Assembly (NCBI GenBank): GCA_938084565.1
Contig: CALKEU010000003.1
Coordinates: forward strand, 1-45,000
From: Candidatus Kapaibacterium sp.
GTDB lineage: Bacteria; Bacteroidota; Ignavibacteria; Kapaibacteriales; HRBIN21
Direction: 5' to 3'
DNA: 45,000 nt
The notes beneath the pieces were generated by a model. That model saw only the letters and a program-made list of their open reading frames with translations. It was not told the DNA's origin and ran no database searches. Shown here piece after piece: positions 26,044-35,881 of this stretch. Both the position numbers and the translations under genes were made by a program. Positions within the stretch are counted from its first letter, which is position 1. Every line of letters starts with the position of its first letter.

Positions 26044-26826
26044 CTACCACTGCGTCAGCACAACTGGTGGTACCCCTACAAGCACTGTATGTTCGAAGTG
26101 AGCTGCCAAAGAACCATCGGCAGTATGGACGGTCCATCCATCGGCGGCAACCCGCACATCGGGTAAGCCCGCTGTCACCATGGGTTCGATAGCAAGAGTC
26201 TGCCCTGGCCGGAGGCGTTCATTGGGGAAGCGCCATCGCCAGTTTCCCGTCGGAACAAAGTTCGGGATAGAAGGGGCTTCATGGAGACGCCGCCCAATCC
26301 CGTGGCCACTCAATTCGCGTACTACAGAGTAATGGTGACGCTCAACATGCTGTTGGATTGCAGCCGCGATGTCGTAAACCCGGTTGTGGGGTGTTGCCTG
26401 CTCCAGAGCGAGCCAGAGAGCCTCTTCGGTGACCTGTAAGAGGTGCTGTGCCGTTGCATCGATAGCGCCGATCCCAACCGTAAAGGCCGCATCGGCATAG
26501 TACCCGTTTTTGCGAACCCCACAGTCGATGGAGACAATCTGTCCTTCCTGCAAGCGCCGCTCTGCGCTAGGCATGCCGTGCACCACTTCGTGGTCGATTG
26601 AAATGCAGAGTGTATACGGATAACGCCGGCCCTCTACGACGTACCCCTTGAAAGCTGGTTCAGCTCCGTAAGAACGGATGAGGTCCTCGGCCAGCGCATC
26701 GAGCTCAAGGGTTACGACGCCGGGTTTCAGCTCTCGGCGCAGACGCTGCAGCACTTCCGAGAGAATCCGCGCCGCCTGCTCAACCCCACGGTGTACCGAC
26801 GAAAGGGGTGTCGGAAACATCCTCAT
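26044..26826 (-). CDS. map: Methionine aminopeptidase (type I)
   Basis: Map removes the initiator methionine from new proteins. The 260 residues contain all five metal ligands: D101 (SIDCGV), D112 (YADAAF), H175 (SGHGIGR), and glutamates in AIEPMV and HFEHTVLV, plus H83 in the substrate pocket (HEVVHGMP). The ATG overlaps the secY stop (TGATG); a second ATG two codons later could also be used. Confidence 0.96.
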   Translation of the reverse strand: MRMFPTPLSSVHRGVEQAARILSEVLQRLRRELKPGVVTLELDALAEDLIRSYGAEPAFKGYVVEGRRYPYTLCISIDHEVVHGMPSAERRLQEGQIVSIDCGVRKNGYYADAAFTVGIGAIDATAQHLLQVTEEALWLALEQATPHNRVYDIAAAIQQHVERHHYSVVRELSGHGIGRRLHEAPSIPNFVPTGNWRWRFPNERLRPGQTLAIEPMVTAGLPDVRVAADGWTVHTADGSLAAHFEHTVLVGVPPVVLTQW

Positions 26827-28181
26827 CAGTAACCTCGTACGACTCCGATGCCACGCCCGCGCAGGCGCCCGCTCTTCATGAAGCCATCATAGTGGCGCAT
26901 GAGCAGGTACGATTCGATCTGCTGCAGCGTATCCAGCGCAACTCCAACCACGATGAGCAGGCTGGTGCCCCCGAAGAAAGAGGCAAGCTCCGATGGGACG
27001 TTGAGCACGTTGTGGACGAACACTGGCAAAATAGCAACGATGGCCAGGAAGAGAGCTCCAGGGAGCGTGATGCGTGTCAGGACCCGATCGATGTACTCGG
27101 CTGTCGGAGCCCCAGGTCGGATCCCTGGGATAAAGCCACCCTGCTTCTTGATTGTGTCGGCCACCTCACGCGGATTGAAGACAATGGCCGTGTAGAAGTA
27201 GGCAAAGAACACGATCATAGCGCTGTAAACGATGGCATAGACGAAGGAGCGCTCGCTGAAGAGAGCCGCCAGGTTCTCCAGGAAGCGACTTTCGGGGAAG
27301 AAGGTGTAGATGGTGGCCGGAATGAAGAGGATTGCCTGAGCGAAGACAATCGGCATGACGCCAGCGGTATTGACCCGCAGGGGCAAATACTGCGTCGTGC
27401 CGCCATAGACCTTCCGCCCGACAACTCGCCGGGCATACTGGATCGGGATCCGGCGGATACCCTGTGTGACATACACCACCGCAGTGACAATGGCCCCCAG
27501 CAGTGCAAGGATGATGATGTCGGTAACCCACAACCGGGAGCCAACAGCAATGAGCTGTATCTCTTGGGCGATAGCGACCGGCAATCGAGCAATGATGCCG
27601 ATGAAGAGGATCAGCGAAATACCGTTTCCGATGCCACGCTCGGTAATCTGTTCGCCGAGCCACATGAGGAAAATAGTGCCAGCAGTCATGAGGATGATAG
27701 CACTCAAGGTAAAGCCCAAGCCCGGGTGTGGGACAACGGGTCCCCCATTGGGCACGTTCATGCTAGCTAGCTTGATACTTACACCCCAGCCCTGCAGAGC
27801 AGCGATGAAGACCGTGAGGATACGGGTATACTGGTTGATCTTCCGGCGTCCCTCCTCCCCTTCGCGCTGGAGACGCTGAACCTCGGGGATGACAGCGGCG
27901 GCAAGTTGTAGGATGATCGAAGCCGAAATGTAGGGCATGATGCCAAGGGCAAAGATGGCGGCATTGGAGAAGGCTCCTCCGACGAAGAGATCGTAGAGCC
28001 CAAAGAGCGTACTGTCCATCCCCAAACCGGAGAACTGCTCCAGAGCGTAGACATCAACTCCCGGCAAGGTGATGTGGCTCCCAATGCGGACAACGGTCAG
28101 GACGCCGAGTGTGAAGAGGATACGTTGGCGCAGCTCCTCAATGCGCCAGATGTTCTTCAGCGTTTCAATGAATCGTGCCAT
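26826..28181 (-). CDS. secY: Protein translocase subunit SecY
   Basis: SecY is the channel of the Sec translocon in the inner membrane. The 451 residues carry ten predicted membrane helices. Seen: the plug/TM2 region (FGLYDLFVGGAFSNAAIFAL, GIMPYISASIILQL), GIGNGISLILF, and the cytosolic loop with RRIPIQYARR that binds the ribosome/SecA. The start overlaps rplO by 17 bases, the stop is coupled to map. Confidence 0.97.
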   Translation of the reverse strand: MARFIETLKNIWRIEELRQRILFTLGVLTVVRIGSHITLPGVDVYALEQFSGLGMDSTLFGLYDLFVGGAFSNAAIFALGIMPYISASIILQLAAAVIPEVQRLQREGEEGRRKINQYTRILTVFIAALQGWGVSIKLASMNVPNGGPVVPHPGLGFTLSAIILMTAGTIFLMWLGEQITERGIGNGISLILFIGIIARLPVAIAQEIQLIAVGSRLWVTDIIILALLGAIVTAVVYVTQGIRRIPIQYARRVVGRKVYGGTTQYLPLRVNTAGVMPIVFAQAILFIPATIYTFFPESRFLENLAALFSERSFVYAIVYSAMIVFFAYFYTAIVFNPREVADTIKKQGGFIPGIRPGAPTAEYIDRVLTRITLPGALFLAIVAILPVFVHNVLNVPSELASFFGGTSLLIVVGVALDTLQQIESYLLMRHYDGFMKSGRLRGRGIGVVRGY

Positions 28182-28641
28182 CGATAACGACCTTTCCGCC
28201 GGCTGACATAATCTTCTGCTGGGCGCTTGCAGAGAAGCGATGGGCGTGGACCTCCAAGGGAGTTGTCAGCTCACCGTGGCCCAGGATCTTCACCGGTTGA
28301 CTGCGGCTCCGGATGAGCCCAAGCCGGTAAAGGAGCTCCGGGGTGACCACACTGCCTGGCTGGAGCCGTCCCCGCTCGACGAACTGCTGGAGACGCCCAA
28401 CATTGACTTCCTGGTAGAGGATGCGCAGTGGGTTGCGGAAGCCCCGTTTGGGCAGCCGGCGATGCAAGGGCATTTGGCCCCCTTCGAAACCAGGGGGTTG
28501 TGCGAACCCCGAACGCGAGCGGTGCCCTTTGTGCCCTCGCGTCGCCGTCCGACCATGTCCTGAACCAACCCCTCGCCCAACGCGCTTGGGCTTCTTCCGC
28601 GATTGTGCCGCTGGGCGGAGCGATCCAATATGAACCGTCAT
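28165..28641 (-). CDS. rplO: 50S ribosomal protein uL15
   Basis: A large-subunit protein important late in assembly. The 158 residues have the long glycine/arginine-rich N-terminal extension (KRVGRGVGSGHGRTATRGHK) and GFEGGQMPLHRRLPKRGF, both hallmarks. It overlaps rpmD by 4 bases at its start and secY by 17 at its end. Confidence 0.96.
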   Translation of the reverse strand: MTVHIGSLRPAAQSRKKPKRVGRGVGSGHGRTATRGHKGHRSRSGFAQPPGFEGGQMPLHRRLPKRGFRNPLRILYQEVNVGRLQQFVERGRLQPGSVVTPELLYRLGLIRSRSQPVKILGHGELTTPLEVHAHRFSASAQQKIMSAGGKVVIDGTIH

Positions 28642-28832
28642 GGCGTCTCGGACTCCTTGAGCTCTTCAACCTTGACCAAATGCTTGACTTGGGCAATCAT
28701 ACCCAGAATCTGTGGATTCTTCGGTTGAATGACGCTCCAATTGGGGCGCCCAAGGCCCAGCGCTCGGATGGTCCGCTTCTGCTTGGCCTGCGCACCAATG
28801 ATGCTACGCACCTGTGTGATCTTGAGCTTCAT
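28638..28832 (-). CDS. rpmD: 50S ribosomal protein uL30
   Basis: A 64-residue protein with [24 protein letters not shown] and the end [13 protein letters not shown], the L30 pattern. The ATG at 28832 fits the family and overlaps rpsE by 29 bases; the longer frame adds 12 unrelated residues. Confidence 0.93.
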   Translation of the reverse strand: MKLKITQVRSIIGAQAKQKRTIRALGLGRPNWSVIQPKNPQILGMIAQVKHLVKVEELKESETP

Positions 28833-29370
28833 GATGGCTACGCACCTCGCCGTAGAGAACTTTCTCAACGGGTACTCCGAGCCGTCGGGCTACGGTATGG
28901 ACATCCTCGAGCATTAGGAGGGCTTTCAAGGTGGCCTTCACAACGTTATGGGGATTGGTCGAGCCAAGGCACTTCGTCAGCACATCTTGGACTCCGGCAA
29001 GCTCGAGCACAGCTCGGACCCCGCCGGCAGCGATCACGCCCGTTCCTCGGGCAGCCGGTCGCAGCAGCACCTTGGCTGCTTTGTACTTGGCATACACTTC
29101 GTGAGGTATCGTCGTCCCGTGGAGCGGTATCCTGATAATGCTCTTCCGGGCAGCCTCTGTGGCTTTGGCCACCGCGTCGGTGACTTCTCCCGCTTTCCCC
29201 ATCCCAAAGCCGACGTGACCGTTCCCATCGCCCACGACAACGAGAGCGGTGAAGCTGAAACGGCGTCCGCCGGCAACGACTTTCGCCGTACGACCGACGT
29301 AGACCAGCTTTTCCTTTAGCTCTAGTTCAGCCGGTATCCGTAGTCGAGCCGTCTTGATGAAGCGTCCCAT
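28804..29370 (-). CDS. rpsE: 30S ribosomal protein uS5
   Basis: S5 lines the mRNA entry and affects decoding fidelity. The 188 residues show [35 protein letters not shown], and [19 protein letters not shown]. The C-terminal tail of about 20 residues lies over the start of rpmD. Confidence 0.96.
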   Translation of the reverse strand: MGRFIKTARLRIPAELELKEKLVYVGRTAKVVAGGRRFSFTALVVVGDGNGHVGFGMGKAGEVTDAVAKATEAARKSIIRIPLHGTTIPHEVYAKYKAAKVLLRPAARGTGVIAAGGVRAVLELAGVQDVLTKCLGSTNPHNVVKATLKALLMLEDVHTVARRLGVPVEKVLYGEVRSHHEAQDHTGA

Positions 29371-29384
29371 GCATGCATCCCCAC

Positions 29385-29780
29385 TTAGAACTGCAACCCT
29401 GCTTGGCGGGCAGCTTCTGCAAGGGCTTTCACCCGCCCATGGTATTTATACCCATTGCGGTCGAAGGCTACCTTCTGTATGCCCAGGGCCAGCGCGCGCT
29501 CGGCTAGGATACGTCCGACGATTTCGGCCTGCGCGCGCTTGGGTCTTAAGCCACTGACGAGCGGTCGGATCTGCCGATCTAGCGTAGAGGCAGCAACCAG
29601 CGTATGCCCCCGCTCGTCGTCGATGATCTGTGCATAGATGTGCTTCAAGCTTCGGTATACACTGAGCCGAGGGCGTTCAGCCGTCCCAACAACTTTCCGG
29701 CGAACTCGCAACTTCCGGCGGAGCCGCCGTTGCAGTCGCTCCGTGTGTGTGTGCCGTAAATCCATGATACCGTTGTGCAT
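29385..29780 (-). CDS. rplR: 50S ribosomal protein uL18
   Basis: A 5S rRNA-binding protein of the central protuberance. Seen: a basic N-terminal arm, [39 protein letters not shown] and the end [20 protein letters not shown]. Start taken as the ATG at 29780 (131 residues, 9 bp after rplF); an ATG at 29765 giving 126 residues is as likely. Confidence 0.94.
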   Translation of the reverse strand: MHNGIMDLRHTHTERLQRRLRRKLRVRRKVVGTAERPRLSVYRSLKHIYAQIIDDERGHTLVAASTLDRQIRPLVSGLRPKRAQAEIVGRILAERALALGIQKVAFDRNGYKYHGRVKALAEAARQAGLQF

Positions 29781-29789
29781 CCTACTGCT

Positions 29790-30332
29790 CTACCGACCCG
29801 CTGCCTTGCCAGCTTTTCTCCGGATATACTCGCCTTCATAGCGGATACCCTTGCCTTTGTATGGCTCAGGGGGGCGGATGGCTCGGATACGAGCCGCAAC
29901 TTCCCCCACCAGCTGTTTGTCGATGCCGGAGACCTCAATGAGGTTGGGAGCTGGAACCGAGATTGTGATGCCTTCGGGAGGGATGAAGAGCACCGGATGG
30001 GAGTATCCGATGGTTAGGAGGACTCGGTTCGGGCCGCGCAGCTCAGCTCGGTATCCGATGCCTTCAATCTGGAGTGTGCGACGAAATCCTGTGGTCACTC
30101 CCTGGAGTGCCGAAGCAGCCAGTGCGCGGGCAAGGCCATGGGCAGCCTTGACCTTCTTATCGTCACTGTGACGCTGAAAAATCAGAACGCCGTCTCTGTA
30201 CAAGCACTCAATCCCCTGTGGGAGAGGAACACGGAGCTCTCCCTTTGGGCCACGGAAGCGGAGGCTACCGGGCTCAAGGGTAACTTGGACTTCCTGAGGC
30301 ACAGGCAAGGGCCGCTTTCCAATGCGTGACAT
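29790..30332 (-). CDS. rplF: 50S ribosomal protein uL6
   Basis: L6 sits near the factor-binding site of the 50S subunit. From the ATG at 30332 it has 180 residues: MSRIGKRPLPVP start, FRGPKGEL, GYRAELRGPNRVLLTIGYSH and the closing PEPYKGKGIRYEGEYIRRK signature. The longer frame overlaps rpsH and is rejected. Confidence 0.97.
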   Translation of the reverse strand: MSRIGKRPLPVPQEVQVTLEPGSLRFRGPKGELRVPLPQGIECLYRDGVLIFQRHSDDKKVKAAHGLARALAASALQGVTTGFRRTLQIEGIGYRAELRGPNRVLLTIGYSHPVLFIPPEGITISVPAPNLIEVSGIDKQLVGEVAARIRAIRPPEPYKGKGIRYEGEYIRRKAGKAAGR

Positions 30333-30342
30333 GGGGGTCTGC

Positions 30343-30741
30343 TCAGAAGACCGTACAGATGACCTCTCCTCCAATACCCAGGCGACGGGCCTGTTTGTCG
30401 GTCATCACTCCCCGGGAGGTGGAGAGGATGGCAAGCCCGAGCCCATTCTTGACCCGCGGAAGCTCAGCCGCGCCGACATAAACCCGCCGCCCCGGCTTGC
30501 TTACTCGAGTAATCTCCCGTAATGCAGGGACACCGCCGACGTAACGCAGTGTCAGCCGGAGAATACCCTGCTTCCCGTCCTCCACGTACTCGTAGTCGGC
30601 AATGTAGCCCCACTCCTTCAGAATGGCCGCAATGGCAATCTTGAGGCGTGATGCCGGGACTTCCACGCTGCGATGCCGCGCTCGGTATGCATTGCGGATG
30701 CGGGTGAGGAAATCGCTAATAGGATCGCTGACGACAGCCAT
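30343..30741 (-). CDS. rpsH: 30S ribosomal protein uS8
   Basis: S8 binds 16S rRNA helix 21 and in E. coli represses the spc operon. The 132 residues show [18 protein letters not shown], the middle part, and the end [20 protein letters not shown], which contains the rRNA-binding residues. Confidence 0.97.
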   Translation of the reverse strand: MAVVSDPISDFLTRIRNAYRARHRSVEVPASRLKIAIAAILKEWGYIADYEYVEDGKQGILRLTLRYVGGVPALREITRVSKPGRRVYVGAAELPRVKNGLGLAILSTSRGVMTDKQARRLGIGGEVICTVF

Positions 30742-30756
30742 TGGTTTTACACAAGC

Positions 30757-31026
30757 TTACCAACTTGCCTTCCGCATGCCCGGAATTTTCCCCTCCAGTG
30801 CAAGCTGCCGGAGTACTACACGGCAGAGCCCAAACTTTCGGTAGACGGCTCGTCCGCGTCCGGTCGCAAAGCATCGATTGCGAACGCGAACGGGAGAGCT
30901 ATTCCGCGGCAGTTTGTGCAGCTCTTCCCACCGCCCTTCACGCTTGAGGCGCGCGCGCAGAGCGGCATACTTCTGAACCAAGCGTTTCCGCTTCTCGTTA
31001 CGGGCTATGACACTGATTTTGGCCAT
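30757..31026 (-). CDS. rpsN: 30S ribosomal protein uS14 (long, zinc-free form)
   Basis: The 89-residue length and the absence of the paired CxxC motifs identify the longer C- type. Seen: [34 protein letters not shown] and [19 protein letters not shown]. Only isolated cysteines remain. Confidence 0.95.
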   Translation of the reverse strand: MAKISVIARNEKRKRLVQKYAALRARLKREGRWEELHKLPRNSSPVRVRNRCFATGRGRAVYRKFGLCRVVLRQLALEGKIPGMRKASW

Positions 31027-31032
31027 GATCGC

Positions 31033-31656
31033 TTAACCTCGTCGCTGGAATGGAAAGCCAAACTCACTGAGCAAAGCATAGGCTTCTTCATCCGTCGGAG
31101 CGCTCGTCACGAAGGTAATGTCCATCCCCAGGATGTGGTTGACCTTGTCCACGTCGATTTCGGGGAAGATAATCTGCTCCTTGATGCCCACTGTGTAGTT
31201 GCCCCGACCGTCAAAGCTCTTGTCTGAAAAGCCGCGAAAGTCTCGAATACGGGGTACGGCAATGTTAATGAAGCGGTCCAAAAACTCGTACATCCGGGCT
31301 CGCCGCAGCGTTACCATGCATCCGATGGGCATCCCTGCGCGCAGTTTGAAGTTCGCTATCGACTTCCGGGCGTAGGTTACAACGGGACGCTGCCCCGCGA
31401 TGAGCTCCAGATGGTTGAAGGCCTCTTGCAGAATGCGCAGATCCTGCGTCGCACGCCCAACCCCCATATTGAGCACGATTTTGACTAACCGGGGAACTTG
31501 CATGACAGAGCGATAGCCAAAGCGTTTCATCAATGACGGCACGATGTGCTCCTTGTAGTAGAGCCACAGCCGCGGGGGCGGGACAGGGCCCGTATACTCC
31601 TCGAGCCGAGGTCCCTCAGGCTTGAAATCGATCACTTTCCGTTTGGTCCGTGCCAT
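31033..31656 (-). CDS. rplE: 50S ribosomal protein uL5
   Basis: L5 binds 5S rRNA and P-site tRNA. The core begins [19 protein letters not shown] and includes [31 protein letters not shown] and [20 protein letters not shown]. An N-terminal extension of about 28 residues rich in Pro and Lys precedes the core and makes the protein 207 residues against a usual 180. No better internal start is obvious. Confidence 0.95.
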   Translation of the reverse strand: MARTKRKVIDFKPEGPRLEEYTGPVPPPRLWLYYKEHIVPSLMKRFGYRSVMQVPRLVKIVLNMGVGRATQDLRILQEAFNHLELIAGQRPVVTYARKSIANFKLRAGMPIGCMVTLRRARMYEFLDRFINIAVPRIRDFRGFSDKSFDGRGNYTVGIKEQIIFPEIDVDKVNHILGMDITFVTSAPTDEEAYALLSEFGFPFQRRG

Positions 31657-31662
31657 CGCATG

Positions 31663-31986
31663 CTATGGGATTTCTTCACCTGTTGTCTTTGCAATCCGGA
31701 TACGGACGATTTTGCCATTGCGCTCGACTCGACGAATCCCTATGCGAGTAGGACGTCCGTTGCTGTCGAGGAGCATGACGTTCGAAATGTGAATGGGCAT
31801 CTCCTTGCTGATGATACCCCCTTGGGGGTAACGAGGGCTCGGCCGCACATGCCGCTTCCGGACGTTGACTCCCTCGACGAGCACACGCATCTCCTTCGGA
31901 TAGACGGCCAAGACCTTCCCAATTTTGCCCTTATCGTTGCCGGCAATGACCATGACGGTATCGCCGCGTTTAATCTTGAGCCCCAT
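31663..31986 (-). CDS. rplX: 50S ribosomal protein uL24
   Basis: An assembly initiator of the 50S subunit with a KOW motif. The 107 residues show [34 protein letters not shown] and [17 protein letters not shown]. Confidence 0.96.
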   Translation of the reverse strand: MGLKIKRGDTVMVIAGNDKGKIGKVLAVYPKEMRVLVEGVNVRKRHVRPSPRYPQGGIISKEMPIHISNVMLLDSNGRPTRIGIRRVERNGKIVRIRIAKTTGEEIP

Positions 31987-32012
31987 TGCTGCGTGTAGGC
32001 AGGTGCGGTTGG

Positions 32013-32381
32013 TTAGACAACCTCTGGCGCAAGCGAGACGATCTTCATGAAGTTTTTTTCCCTCAACTCACGGGCAACGGGCCCGAAGACGCGCGTGCCC
32101 CGCGGTTCGCCCGCCGGCGTGAGGAGGACGACCGCATTGTCATCGAAGCGGACGTATGTACCATCCTTACGACGAATTTCCTTGCGTGTTCGCACGATGA
32201 CGGCTCTGTGCACTTCCCCTTTCTTGACCCCCGAGTGCGGAATAGCGGACTTGACCGAGACAACGATGACATCCCCAACGCTCCCGTAGCGGCGATTACT
32301 GCCACCGAGGACACGAATGCAGCGTACAACCTTTGCCCCAGAATTGTCAGCAACCACGAGATTAGATTCCTGCTGGATCAT
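32013..32381 (-). CDS. rplN: 50S ribosomal protein uL14
   Basis: L14 lies at the subunit interface and binds silencing and release factors. From the ATG at 32381 it has 122 residues: [32 protein letters not shown] and [20 protein letters not shown]. The start overlaps rpsQ by 4 bases; the longer frame reads through rpsQ. Confidence 0.97.
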   Translation of the reverse strand: MIQQESNLVVADNSGAKVVRCIRVLGGSNRRYGSVGDVIVVSVKSAIPHSGVKKGEVHRAVIVRTRKEIRRKDGTYVRFDDNAVVLLTPAGEPRGTRVFGPVARELREKNFMKIVSLAPEVV

Positions 32382-32761
32382 GGCGCCGATTCCTCCCCAA
32401 GTTGATGGGACCGCTGCACGATATCCACAAGCATCCACCGTTTGCGGCGACTCAGAGGACGCCACTCCACGATCTTGACAATATCGCCGATACGGCACTG
32501 GTTGTGTTCGTCGTGGGCCATGACCTTCGTTGTTTTCCGATAGGGTTTTTTGTAGAGCGGGTGCATGACGAGCCGTTCGATGGCAACGACAATTGTCTTG
32601 TCAGGCTTGTTGCTGAGGACTCGGCCAATGCGGACTTTACGCCGACCAAAGTGGATAGAACGCTGGGCCGTACCGCTGGTTGACTCCCCGGCGGCAGCCT
32701 CTGCTTGATTGAGGATTCCGTGTGGTTGTTCGTGTTGTACCATGGCTTCCATCTCTCTCAT
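32378..32761 (-). CDS. rpsQ: 30S ribosomal protein uS17 with long N-terminal extension
   Basis: S17 helps fold the 5' domain of 16S rRNA. The conserved OB fold starts at about residue 42 ([20 protein letters not shown]) and includes [20 protein letters not shown] and [19 protein letters not shown]. With the ATG at 32761, which overlaps the rpmC stop as ATGA, the protein is 127 residues instead of about 85. The first 40 residues (Gln/Glu/Ala/Ser-rich) match nothing known. Later in-frame ATGs at 32752 and 32743 would still leave a long extension. Confidence 0.93.
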   Translation of the reverse strand: MREMEAMVQHEQPHGILNQAEAAAGESTSGTAQRSIHFGRRKVRIGRVLSNKPDKTIVVAIERLVMHPLYKKPYRKTTKVMAHDEHNQCRIGDIVKIVEWRPLSRRKRWMLVDIVQRSHQLGEESAP

Positions 32762-32961
32762 AGGCGCACCCCACGCTCTGCCAAGATAGTCTTAACACGG
32801 GCGATATCCTTCCGTAGTGTATGGAGGGCAGCGGTGTTTTCCAATTGCTTGAGTGCATGCTGGAAGCGCATCTTCTGCAGAGTCTGTTCCATCTCTTGCA
32901 GCAGATGGCGGAGTTCCTCGGTCGTCAGCTGGCGCAACTCTGAAGCTTTTCGGGGTTTCAT
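32758..32961 (-). CDS. rpmC: 50S ribosomal protein uL29
   Basis: A 67-residue helical hairpin protein near the tunnel exit. Seen: [20 protein letters not shown] and the closing [16 protein letters not shown]. Overlaps by 4 bases with both rplP and rpsQ. Confidence 0.95.
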   Translation of the reverse strand: MKPRKASELRQLTTEELRHLLQEMEQTLQKMRFQHALKQLENTAALHTLRKDIARVKTILAERGVRL

Positions 32962-33383
32962 GGGGTGAGCGACAGCTCCAGCCGTTCCACAATCTTGGTC
33001 TTGAGTGGGAGCTTATGGGAGGCCAAGCGGAGAGCTTCGTGGGCAGCCTCGCGCGAGACGCCCTCTACTTCGAAGAGGATCCGTCCGCGCTTGACCACAG
33101 CTACCCAGAGCTCAGGACTTCCCTTTCCGCCGCCCATCCGGGTTTCGAGAGGTTTCTTGGTCACGGGCTTATCGGGAAAGACGCGGATCCAGACCTTCCC
33201 GCCGCGGCGGAGGTGACGGCTGATGGCAATACGGGCAGCCTCGAGCTGTTGGGCTGTGACCCAGCCCCCTTCGAGAGCTTTGAGCCCGAACGAGCCGAAA
33301 GCTAGGGTTGTTCCGCGGGTGCTCGTACCGCGGACACGACCGCGCTGGGTCTTCCGGTACCGTGGTCGGCGTGGCATCAGCAT
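32958..33383 (-). CDS. rplP: 50S ribosomal protein uL16
   Basis: L16 organises the A site of the large subunit. The 141 residues start [16 protein letters not shown] and show [18 protein letters not shown], the [20 protein letters not shown] block and [16 protein letters not shown]. Confidence 0.97.
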   Translation of the reverse strand: MLMPRRPRYRKTQRGRVRGTSTRGTTLAFGSFGLKALEGGWVTAQQLEAARIAISRHLRRGGKVWIRVFPDKPVTKKPLETRMGGGKGSPELWVAVVKRGRILFEVEGVSREAAHEALRLASHKLPLKTKIVERLELSLTP

Positions 33384-33386
33384 AGC

Positions 33387-34043
33387 TTAGCTCCCCCGCT
33401 CTCGAGCAGAGCGCCGCTGTAGGACTTCTCCGCGACAGATCCAGACTTTGACCCCGATAGTGCCATAGATGGTGTATGCTGTGGCAAAGCCGTAATCGAT
33501 ATCGGCCCGGAGGGTGTTCAGGGGCACTCGCCCCTGGAGATACTGTTCCTTGCGCGACATCTCGGCTCCCCCCAGCCGACCAGAGCACTTGATACGAATC
33601 CCTTCAGCGCCCATCCGCATGGCAGCCGTGACGGCTTGCTTCATTGCGCGACGGAAGGAGATACGCTGCTCGATCTGCTGAGCAATGTTCTCGGCCACAA
33701 GCTGGGCATCGAGCTCGGGGCGCTTGATCTCGGAGATCCGTACGCGGACCTCCTTTCCCTGCGTCAGCTGGCGGAGCTCTTCCTCCAGCTGGGCGATATC
33801 TTTGCCCGAACGGCCAATGATGACACCCGGACGGGAGCTGTGGATGGTAATCGTTATGGCCTTACCACTCCGTTCGATGACGATGCGGGAAACCCCTGCA
33901 TGCTTGAGCCGCTGCTTGAGATAGGTGCGAAGGGTAATATCTTCGTGCAGCTTTTCGGCAAAGTTCTTCTCGTCAAACCAGTAGGCATCCCACTCCCGGG
34001 TGATGCCGAGTCGGAATCCGATTGGGTGGACTTTCTGCCCCAC
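33387..34043 (-). CDS. rpsC: 30S ribosomal protein uS3
   Basis: S3 forms part of the mRNA entry tunnel. The GTG at 34043 gives 218 residues beginning with the family start [17 protein letters not shown] domain ([20 protein letters not shown]) and the C-terminal domain with [17 protein letters not shown] follow. The GTG is 2 bp after the rplV stop; the longer frame overlaps rplV and is rejected. Confidence 0.96.
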   Translation of the reverse strand: MGQKVHPIGFRLGITREWDAYWFDEKNFAEKLHEDITLRTYLKQRLKHAGVSRIVIERSGKAITITIHSSRPGVIIGRSGKDIAQLEEELRQLTQGKEVRVRISEIKRPELDAQLVAENIAQQIEQRISFRRAMKQAVTAAMRMGAEGIRIKCSGRLGGAEMSRKEQYLQGRVPLNTLRADIDYGFATAYTIYGTIGVKVWICRGEVLQRRSARERGS

Positions 34044-34045
34044 GG

Positions 34046-34414
34046 CTATGACCGTTTCGCTACTGAGACATCTTCCTTCGTTTTCACGACAATGGTCAGA
34101 TGGTTTGTGCGTCGGCGGATCCAATATGCTCGCCCCATGGGAGCAGGTAAGATCCGCTTGAACATCGGCCCAGGATTGACGAAGGCCTCGGTAATGACAA
34201 CCTGCCTCGGATCAACGGGGACGTCGTCTTGCTGGTGGGCAAGGTTAGCCAGCGCAGAACGCAGAACTTTCTCAGCATAACGTGCTGCGCGCTTTGGAGA
34301 AAGCCGTAGCAGAGCGAGAGCCTCTGCCGCTGTCTTGTAGCGGATTATATCAACGACCAACCGCATCTTTCGAGGCGAGCACCGGAGATAGCGAGCAATG
34401 GCACGAGCTTCCAT
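34046..34414 (-). CDS. rplV: 50S ribosomal protein uL22
   Basis: L22 lines the nascent-chain tunnel with a long hairpin. The 122 residues show [19 protein letters not shown], and the hairpin [20 protein letters not shown] followed by TNHLTIVV. Confidence 0.96.
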   Translation of the reverse strand: MEARAIARYLRCSPRKMRLVVDIIRYKTAAEALALLRLSPKRAARYAEKVLRSALANLAHQQDDVPVDPRQVVITEAFVNPGPMFKRILPAPMGRAYWIRRRTNHLTIVVKTKEDVSVAKRS

Positions 34415-34432
34415 GGGTTCCCTCGGGGCTAC

Positions 34433-34723
34433 TTACTTGCGTGCTGCAGTCCGTTGCTCCTTCCGATGGCCGGAATGACCGCGGTAGGTCCGCGTCGGGG
34501 CAAACTCCCCGAGGCGATGTCCGACCATGTTCTCAGTGATGTAGACTGGGATAAACTTGTTGCCGTTGTGCACGGCGAAGGTATGGCCGACAAATTCGGG
34601 CAGAATCATCGACGCCCGAGACCAGGTCTTGATGACGCGCCTTTCGCCCGTTGCATTCAGTTGGAGCACCTTTTTGAGGAGCTTCGGGTGGACGTACGGT
34701 CCTTTTTTCAGGGAGCGTGCCAT
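34433..34723 (-). CDS. rpsS: 30S ribosomal protein uS19
   Basis: S19 lies in the head of the 30S subunit, next to S13. The 96 residues show [39 protein letters not shown] and [14 protein letters not shown]. The start shares one base with the rplB stop (TAATG). Confidence 0.97.
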   Translation of the reverse strand: MARSLKKGPYVHPKLLKKVLQLNATGERRVIKTWSRASMILPEFVGHTFAVHNGNKFIPVYITENMVGHRLGEFAPTRTYRGHSGHRKEQRTAARK

Positions 34724-35556
34724 TACGTGCGCCGTCGGATGATGTACTTATCCGACTGTTTCCGCTTCTTGCGCGTCTTTAATCCCTTGGCCAGCTGCCC
34801 CCATGGAGATTCCGGGTGCTGGCGTCCTCCACCGGATTTGGAGCGCCCTTCGCCGCCACCGTTGGGATGGTCGACGGGGTTCATTGCTATGCCGCGGGTC
34901 TGCGGGCGGATACCCAGCCAGCGCATGCGGCCCGCTTTGCCATATGAGATATTCTCGTGATCGGGATTGCTGACGCGACCGATGGTAGCCATGCAACGGG
35001 AGAGCACCTTCCGCATCTCCCCAGAGGGGAGCTTTATGATGGCGTAGTTGCCCTCAATGCCCATCAGTTGAGCTGCAGTTCCCGCACTACGCACGAGCTG
35101 TCCCCCCTTGCCCGGCTTGAGCTCGATGTTGTGAATAAAGGTCCCGGCTGGAATGCGATAGAGAGGGAGCGCATTCCCAATCTTGAAGTCCGCCTGGGGA
35201 CCTGATTCAATGGTATCCCCCACCTTGAGGCCATCCGGGGCTAGGATGTAGCGGTATTCCCCATCCTCGTACTGGACCAGTGCGATTCGGGCAGAGCGGT
35301 TCGGATCGTATTCGATCGTGAGAACACGTGCGGGAATGCCTACCTTGTCGCGCTTAAAGTCGATGATGCGGTAGCGCCGTTTGTGGCGGCCTCCGCGATG
35401 GCGGCTCGTAATGCGACCGAGATTATTCCGCCCTCCTGTGCTCTTGAGAGGCTCCAGCAGGCGCTTGAAGGGGCGATCGGTTGTCAGCTCCTCGAAGGTG
35501 CTGACCGAATAGAAGCGTGTGCCTGGTGTGATCGGTTTCAGAACGCGAATGCCCAT
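34723..35556 (-). CDS. rplB: 50S ribosomal protein uL2
   Basis: L2 is needed for subunit association and peptidyl transfer. The 277 residues show the N-terminal [38 protein letters not shown] and the C-terminal [18 protein letters not shown], which contains the conserved histidine near the catalytic centre. Confidence 0.97.
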   Translation of the reverse strand: MGIRVLKPITPGTRFYSVSTFEELTTDRPFKRLLEPLKSTGGRNNLGRITSRHRGGRHKRRYRIIDFKRDKVGIPARVLTIEYDPNRSARIALVQYEDGEYRYILAPDGLKVGDTIESGPQADFKIGNALPLYRIPAGTFIHNIELKPGKGGQLVRSAGTAAQLMGIEGNYAIIKLPSGEMRKVLSRCMATIGRVSNPDHENISYGKAGRMRWLGIRPQTRGIAMNPVDHPNGGGEGRSKSGGGRQHPESPWGQLAKGLKTRKKRKQSDKYIIRRRT

Positions 35557-35566
35557 GGTCTATCCC

Positions 35567-35881
35567 CTACGATCGGCTCTCTGTTTGTGCTGCTTCACCT
35601 TCGACGAGATCGATATGATAGCCTTCCGCTAGGGTCACATACGCTTTCTTCCGCAAGGGAAGGCGTCCTTCAACCCGGTGCCCACGGACGAAGCGCGTCC
35701 GCCTCTTCCCCTTGATCTGGACGGTGCGAACGCTTTCCACCTTCACCTCGAAGAGCTCTTCGATGGCGCGTCTGATCTGGATTTTATTGGCCCGTGGGTC
35801 GACCTCAAAAACGTATTGCCGCTGCGTCTGCAGCTTGAGCGCCTTCTCGGTAATGATCGGACGCTTAATGATCGGCCACAT
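35567..35881 (-). CDS. rplW: 50S ribosomal protein uL23
   Basis: L23 at the tunnel exit docks trigger factor and SRP. The ATG at 35881 gives 104 residues: IIKRPIITEKALKLQTQRQY, VDPRANKIQIRRAIEELFEV, and VRTVQIKGKRRTRFVRG. The start overlaps rplD by 17 bases; the longer frame lies wholly in rplD and is rejected. Confidence 0.95.
   Translation of the reverse strand: MWPIIKRPIITEKALKLQTQRQYVFEVDPRANKIQIRRAIEELFEVKVESVRTVQIKGKRRTRFVRGHRVEGRLPLRKKAYVTLAEGYHIDLVEGEAAQTESRS

Noticed and set aside
26808-27770. 320-codon open frame on the + strand
   Set aside because: It lies wholly antisense to secY, which is strongly conserved. The translation is rich in Asp/Glu/His/Ser, as expected from a mirrored membrane-protein frame, and shows no known motif.
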